Assembly (NCBI GenBank): GCA_964629645.1
Contig: CAZVSU010000016.1
Span: forward strand, 1 to 35,832
Direction of reading: 5' to 3'
From: JAAKFL01 sp964629645
Lineage (GTDB): Bacteria; Chlamydiota; Chlamydiia; Chlamydiales; SLFE01
DNA length: 35,832 bases
In this document: positions 33,632 through 35,832 of the stretch, one piece after another
How the letters are laid out: every line of letters begins with the position of its first letter
Numbering within the stretch: the stretch's first letter is position 1
Position numbers and translations under genes: made by a program
Notes under the pieces: generated by a model
What the model was told of the DNA's origin: nothing
Databases searched by the model: none
The model's input: only the letters and a program-made list of their open reading frames with translations

Positions 33632-34297
33632 ATGTTTGATGCGCTGTCTCGACCCCTCTATTTTCCCAAAGGAAATTCTTCCCACAAGGAGTCGCACAGA
33701 ATCAAATTTCAAAGAAAAGGCGACAGGGCCGCAAGCCAACTCTCGCTCGCTGAATTCGAAGACATCTCCGACATGACGTATGTTTCTGAGCTCGCTTTCC
33801 GCAGCAAAGGGAGCTACGAAAGAGTGCGGCGCCTCACCTTAAAAGCTGTTGAGACACAAAAGATCAGTCAAAGAGCGCTTTGGCTTGGCGACCATTTTGG
33901 CGATCTTCTCGATGCGGGATATGTTCACGACGTTGCCGTAAGGTGGGTCGATCGTCATATGGAGTATGGCCTTTTTACCGAAACTCCCGTCCACAAACAC
34001 GCCTTTATTGGAGAATACACAGGGTTGATCAGGCCCTGTACGCTCTTCACCGGCGAGGTGAACGAATACTGTTTCCGCTACCCTCTTTATTCTCCTTTAC
34101 TTGTCGTTTATACAATCGATGCTAAAATGTGGGGGAACGAGATCAGCTTTATGAATCACAGCAATCATCCCAACTGCGAGGCGGCTGTCGCTTTCCACGG
34201 CGACCTTTTTCATATGTGTTTGAGGGCCCTTCGCAACATTGACAAAGGAGAACAGCTGCTTTTCGACTACGGAAACGAAAAATGGAGCCAATCATGA
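33632..34297 (+). CDS. SET-domain protein, putative lysine methyltransferase
   Basis: A 221-aa protein whose second half is a SET domain (about 105-216): GLFTETPVHKHAFIGEYTG, the SAM-binding NHSNHPNCEA at 175-184, and the catalytic Tyr213 in LLFDYG. The first 100 residues are helical and unassigned. Chlamydial SET proteins (NUE of C. trachomatis, cpnSET of C. pneumoniae) are reported to methylate histones or the chlamydial Hc1. There is no Cys-rich post-SET region. Its target here could be a chromatin protein of the bacterium or the host; nothing in the sequence decides. AGGG lies close before the ATG. The stop overlaps the suhB start (ATGA), so they form an operon. Confidence 0.88.
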   Translation: MFDALSRPLYFPKGNSSHKESHRIKFQRKGDRAASQLSLAEFEDISDMTYVSELAFRSKGSYERVRRLTLKAVETQKISQRALWLGDHFGDLLDAGYVHDVAVRWVDRHMEYGLFTETPVHKHAFIGEYTGLIRPCTLFTGEVNEYCFRYPLYSPLLVVYTIDAKMWGNEISFMNHSNHPNCEAAVAFHGDLFHMCLRALRNIDKGEQLLFDYGNEKWSQS

Positions 34298-35073
34298 TTG
34301 AAGCGGCAAGAGAAGCAGCAATCGCTGCCGGCGAGGTTCTCAAAACACACTGGGGCCGCCTTGAAAACATACAAATCAAAAGTGTCGAGGGGGACCTGGT
34401 CACCGAGGCGGATAAAAATTCTGAAAGCGCCATCATCACAATTTTGCGCCGCCACTTTCCGCAGCACGAAATCTTATCCGAAGAATCGGGCATGCATAGA
34501 GCTAAAAACCAGGAGTATCTCTGGGTCATCGACCCTCTAGACGGCACCACAAATTACACCCATCAGTTTCCGATGGTCTCCGTCTCGATTGCTCTTTACA
34601 TCAAAGGCTTACCCGCTATCGGAATCGTTTACAATCCCATCACCGGGGAGTATTTCGAAGCAGAAAAAGGAAAAGGGGCAACACTCAACGACAAACCAAT
34701 CCACGTCTCTCAAGTCTCAAAGCTGGAAAAAAGTCTTCTGGCCACGGGATTTGCCTACAACAGAAGAGAAAGACCGGATAACAATTATGCGGAATTTTGC
34801 CATTTGACCAACTCCTGCCAGGGAGTCCGCCGCGCCGGCTCCGCCGCCCTTGACTTAGCTTATGTCGCGTGCGGCCGACTCGACGGCCACTGGGAAATCG
34901 GTCTCAAACCTTGGGATGTCGCCGCAGGGGCTCTTTTGATTGAGGAGGCGGGAGGCAAAGTCACACTTCTGAACAGTGAGCCGCTCGATATCTACTCGGG
35001 AGTGATCTTGGGAACGAATGGCTTGATTCACAGCCAAGTCCAAAGCGAGCTTATGGCCGTCAGAGGTGTTTGA
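34294..35073 (+). CDS. suhB: Inositol monophosphatase family protein (SuhB-like)
   Basis: A 259-aa Mg2+-dependent phosphatase of the inositol monophosphatase family. Motifs are the metal ligand Glu in SEESG, the signature WVIDPLDGTTNYTHQFP, GAVLND-like KGATLNDKPI, and the second signature KPWDVAAGALLIEEAGG. SuhB acts on inositol-1-phosphate and, in E. coli, also supports rRNA transcription complexes; which role applies here is open. ATG 34294 is preferred to 34282 because GGAG lies 6 bases before it and it overlaps the SET gene stop as ATGA. It ends 14 bases inside the convergent gene 35060-35689. Confidence 0.93.
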   Translation: MIEAAREAAIAAGEVLKTHWGRLENIQIKSVEGDLVTEADKNSESAIITILRRHFPQHEILSEESGMHRAKNQEYLWVIDPLDGTTNYTHQFPMVSVSIALYIKGLPAIGIVYNPITGEYFEAEKGKGATLNDKPIHVSQVSKLEKSLLATGFAYNRRERPDNNYAEFCHLTNSCQGVRRAGSAALDLAYVACGRLDGHWEIGLKPWDVAAGALLIEEAGGKVTLLNSEPLDIYSGVILGTNGLIHSQVQSELMAVRGV

Positions 35074-35689
35074 CTAAGACTCCCGGTTCTTGCTCTTCGA
35101 ATCCGAAGCGCTGCATCTCTTCTTTAACACACGATTCTTGAGTGCGCATGATTACTTTCTGCACTCCCTCCTGAATCAAATGCCCTTCATTGGTTCCGTA
35201 CAAGTAATTTTCTGTTCTTTCGTCACGAAACTGCGGGGCCACGTAGTCGGCTAAGAGTTCAACAACGCCCGCTTCTCCTTTCCTGTAAGAAAAAATCCCG
35301 ACCGGCTCGAGCTCATGCATGAAAAAAAGGACCGCATTTTCGTCCGACCTTAGGATGTCGTCAATCCGCGGGTACCACACGTTCAAGTCGCTGCGATGGG
35401 CTTCGATGAACCGCTTGAGCAAATCGGGATTCAAGGCTTTAAGATTCAGCAATGAAAACTCTTGCTTCACGTTTTGTGAACGGACGAGGTAGTAGAGGGT
35501 CACGATGCCGATGAGAGCATTGGCCACAACCACCGGCCACGCCTCGACAACGACCCCATAGACGACAAAGGTGAGGCATCCTGCCAACATCAATAAGCGC
35601 ACGAGGCGTAAGTTCGACTGCGCCATCGAAAGCACAATGAACACCGGGGCCAGATAACCGATTGCCTCTTTCCAATAAAATGGATCCAT
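35060..35689 (-). CDS. YgjV-like membrane domain fused to a GNAT-like domain
   Basis: A 209-aa protein. Residues 1-75 hold three to four hydrophobic helices (IGYLAPVFIVLSMAQSNLR, LMLAGCLTFVVYGVVVEAWP, VVVANALIGIVTLYYLV) that resemble the YgjV inner-membrane family. From about 115 on the sequence is soluble and GNAT-like: VLFFMHELEPVGIFSYRKG, LADYVAPQFRDERTENYLYG, GVQKVIMRT and EMQRFGFEEQE, typical of strands 4-5 and the acetyl-CoA loop of N-acetyltransferases. The glycine-rich acetyl-CoA loop is poor, so activity is uncertain. ATG 35689 is chosen over TTG 35725 because the extra residues are unlike either domain. Function is unknown. Confidence 0.7.
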   Translation of the reverse strand: MDPFYWKEAIGYLAPVFIVLSMAQSNLRLVRLLMLAGCLTFVVYGVVVEAWPVVVANALIGIVTLYYLVRSQNVKQEFSLLNLKALNPDLLKRFIEAHRSDLNVWYPRIDDILRSDENAVLFFMHELEPVGIFSYRKGEAGVVELLADYVAPQFRDERTENYLYGTNEGHLIQEGVQKVIMRTQESCVKEEMQRFGFEEQEPGVLVKHL

Positions 35690-35743
35690 ACACCCATTAT
35701 TGATAGTGCATTCTTCCCTTTTCAATCTAGTCAGTAATCTGCT

Positions 35744-35786
35744 ATGTCATGAAATTGACATCCTCCCCTTGCGCTAGGCAAGAGGG
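35744..35786 (-). mobile_element. Right end of an IS200/IS605-type element (palindromes)
   Basis: Read on the minus strand, the sequence after the tnpB stop runs AATCCCTCTTGCC, TAGCGCAAGGGGAGGATGTC, AATTTCATGACAT. It holds a hairpin (35765-35786: CCCCTTGC against GCAAGAGGG with a 5-base loop and one bulge) followed by the short palindrome ATGTCA/TGACAT (35744-35761). The hairpin plus the GGGGAGGATGTCAA ending is the pattern at the 3' end of tnpB elements of this group. Most of the element lies beyond the window. This region would also be the 3' part of a TnpB guide RNA. Confidence 0.55.
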
Positions 35787-35802
35787 ATTCCTGGGCCAAA
35801 GG

Positions 35803-35832
35803 CTAAGCAGCCTTAGTGCCTCCGCAGGCTGA
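35803..35832 (-). CDS. tnpB: Last codons of a tnpB-like gene (partial)
   Basis: On the minus strand the frame entering from the right edge reads SACGGTKAA followed by TAG. An ACGG/ACGE tail is common at the C-terminus of TnpB proteins, and the IS605-type end structure follows directly. Only ten codons are inside the window, so the call rests on the downstream structure as much as on the peptide. Confidence 0.45.
   Translation of the reverse strand, partial: SACGGTKAA

Noticed and set aside
1..35832. tRNA, rRNA, riboswitch or CRISPR array
   Set aside because: No cloverleaf, rRNA-like stretch, known riboswitch core or regularly spaced repeat series was seen on either strand by reading; a covariance-model scan would be the decisive check.

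Overview
The window looks like a chromosome segment from an environmental chlamydia (order Parachlamydiales; the near-balanced base composition would fit an Estrella- or Waddlia-like genome better than an AT-rich one). This is inferred from gene content: two tandem NTT-type nucleotide transporters, a Tsp/Prc protease, two CHLPS-type (DUF818-like) hydrolases, a SET-domain protein of the chlamydial type and an FbaB-type aldolase. No rRNA, tRNA or CRISPR array was seen.

Layout. 1-490: remnant of an IS5-family transposase bounded by copies of a short repeat. 491-5360 (minus strand): Na+/Ca2+ exchanger, aldehyde dehydrogenase, a 70-aa membrane protein and the Tsp protease, probably one operon. 5361-6215: a small accessory island with two ~94-bp direct repeats around a gene for a small exported protein that resembles a toxin-type RNase. 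6216-10740 (minus): two NTT transporters and phosphoglycerate kinase. 10813-14602: PdxH, a KefB-type antiporter, a 60-aa histone-fold protein and glyoxalase II. 14650-19062: a giant 1470-aa protein of unknown function. 19059-19109: a 51-bp palindrome built from two IS5-like ends. 19137-22534: a compact prpBCD methylcitrate operon. 22622-26932: three tandem paralogues of unknown function, each behind its own extended -10 promoter in AT-rich DNA. 27019-30382: an exported HIT-motif protein, class I aldolase FbaB and a TraB/PrgY-like protein. 30387-33360 (minus): two coupled CHLPS-type hydrolases, one lacking the nucleophile serine, and a fructosamine-kinase-like gene with a problematic 5' end. 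33632-35689: SET protein, inositol monophosphatase, and a YgjV-like/GNAT-like fusion. 35744-35832: right end of an IS200/IS605-type element with the last codons of tnpB.

Functionally the window joins host-energy parasitism (NTT transporters), central carbon metabolism (Pgk, FbaB, methylcitrate cycle), ion homeostasis and aldehyde detoxification with lineage-specific proteins that may act on the host or on chromatin. The most striking item is the histone-fold gene at 13556-13738: it keeps the archaeal-type L2 loop and R...D spacing but ends just into helix 3, as in the short bacterial histones. A SET-domain methyltransferase gene lies about 20 kb away. The exported RNase-like protein, the giant protein with a possible nucleotidyltransferase motif set and the three-gene family are the best candidates for undescribed biology.
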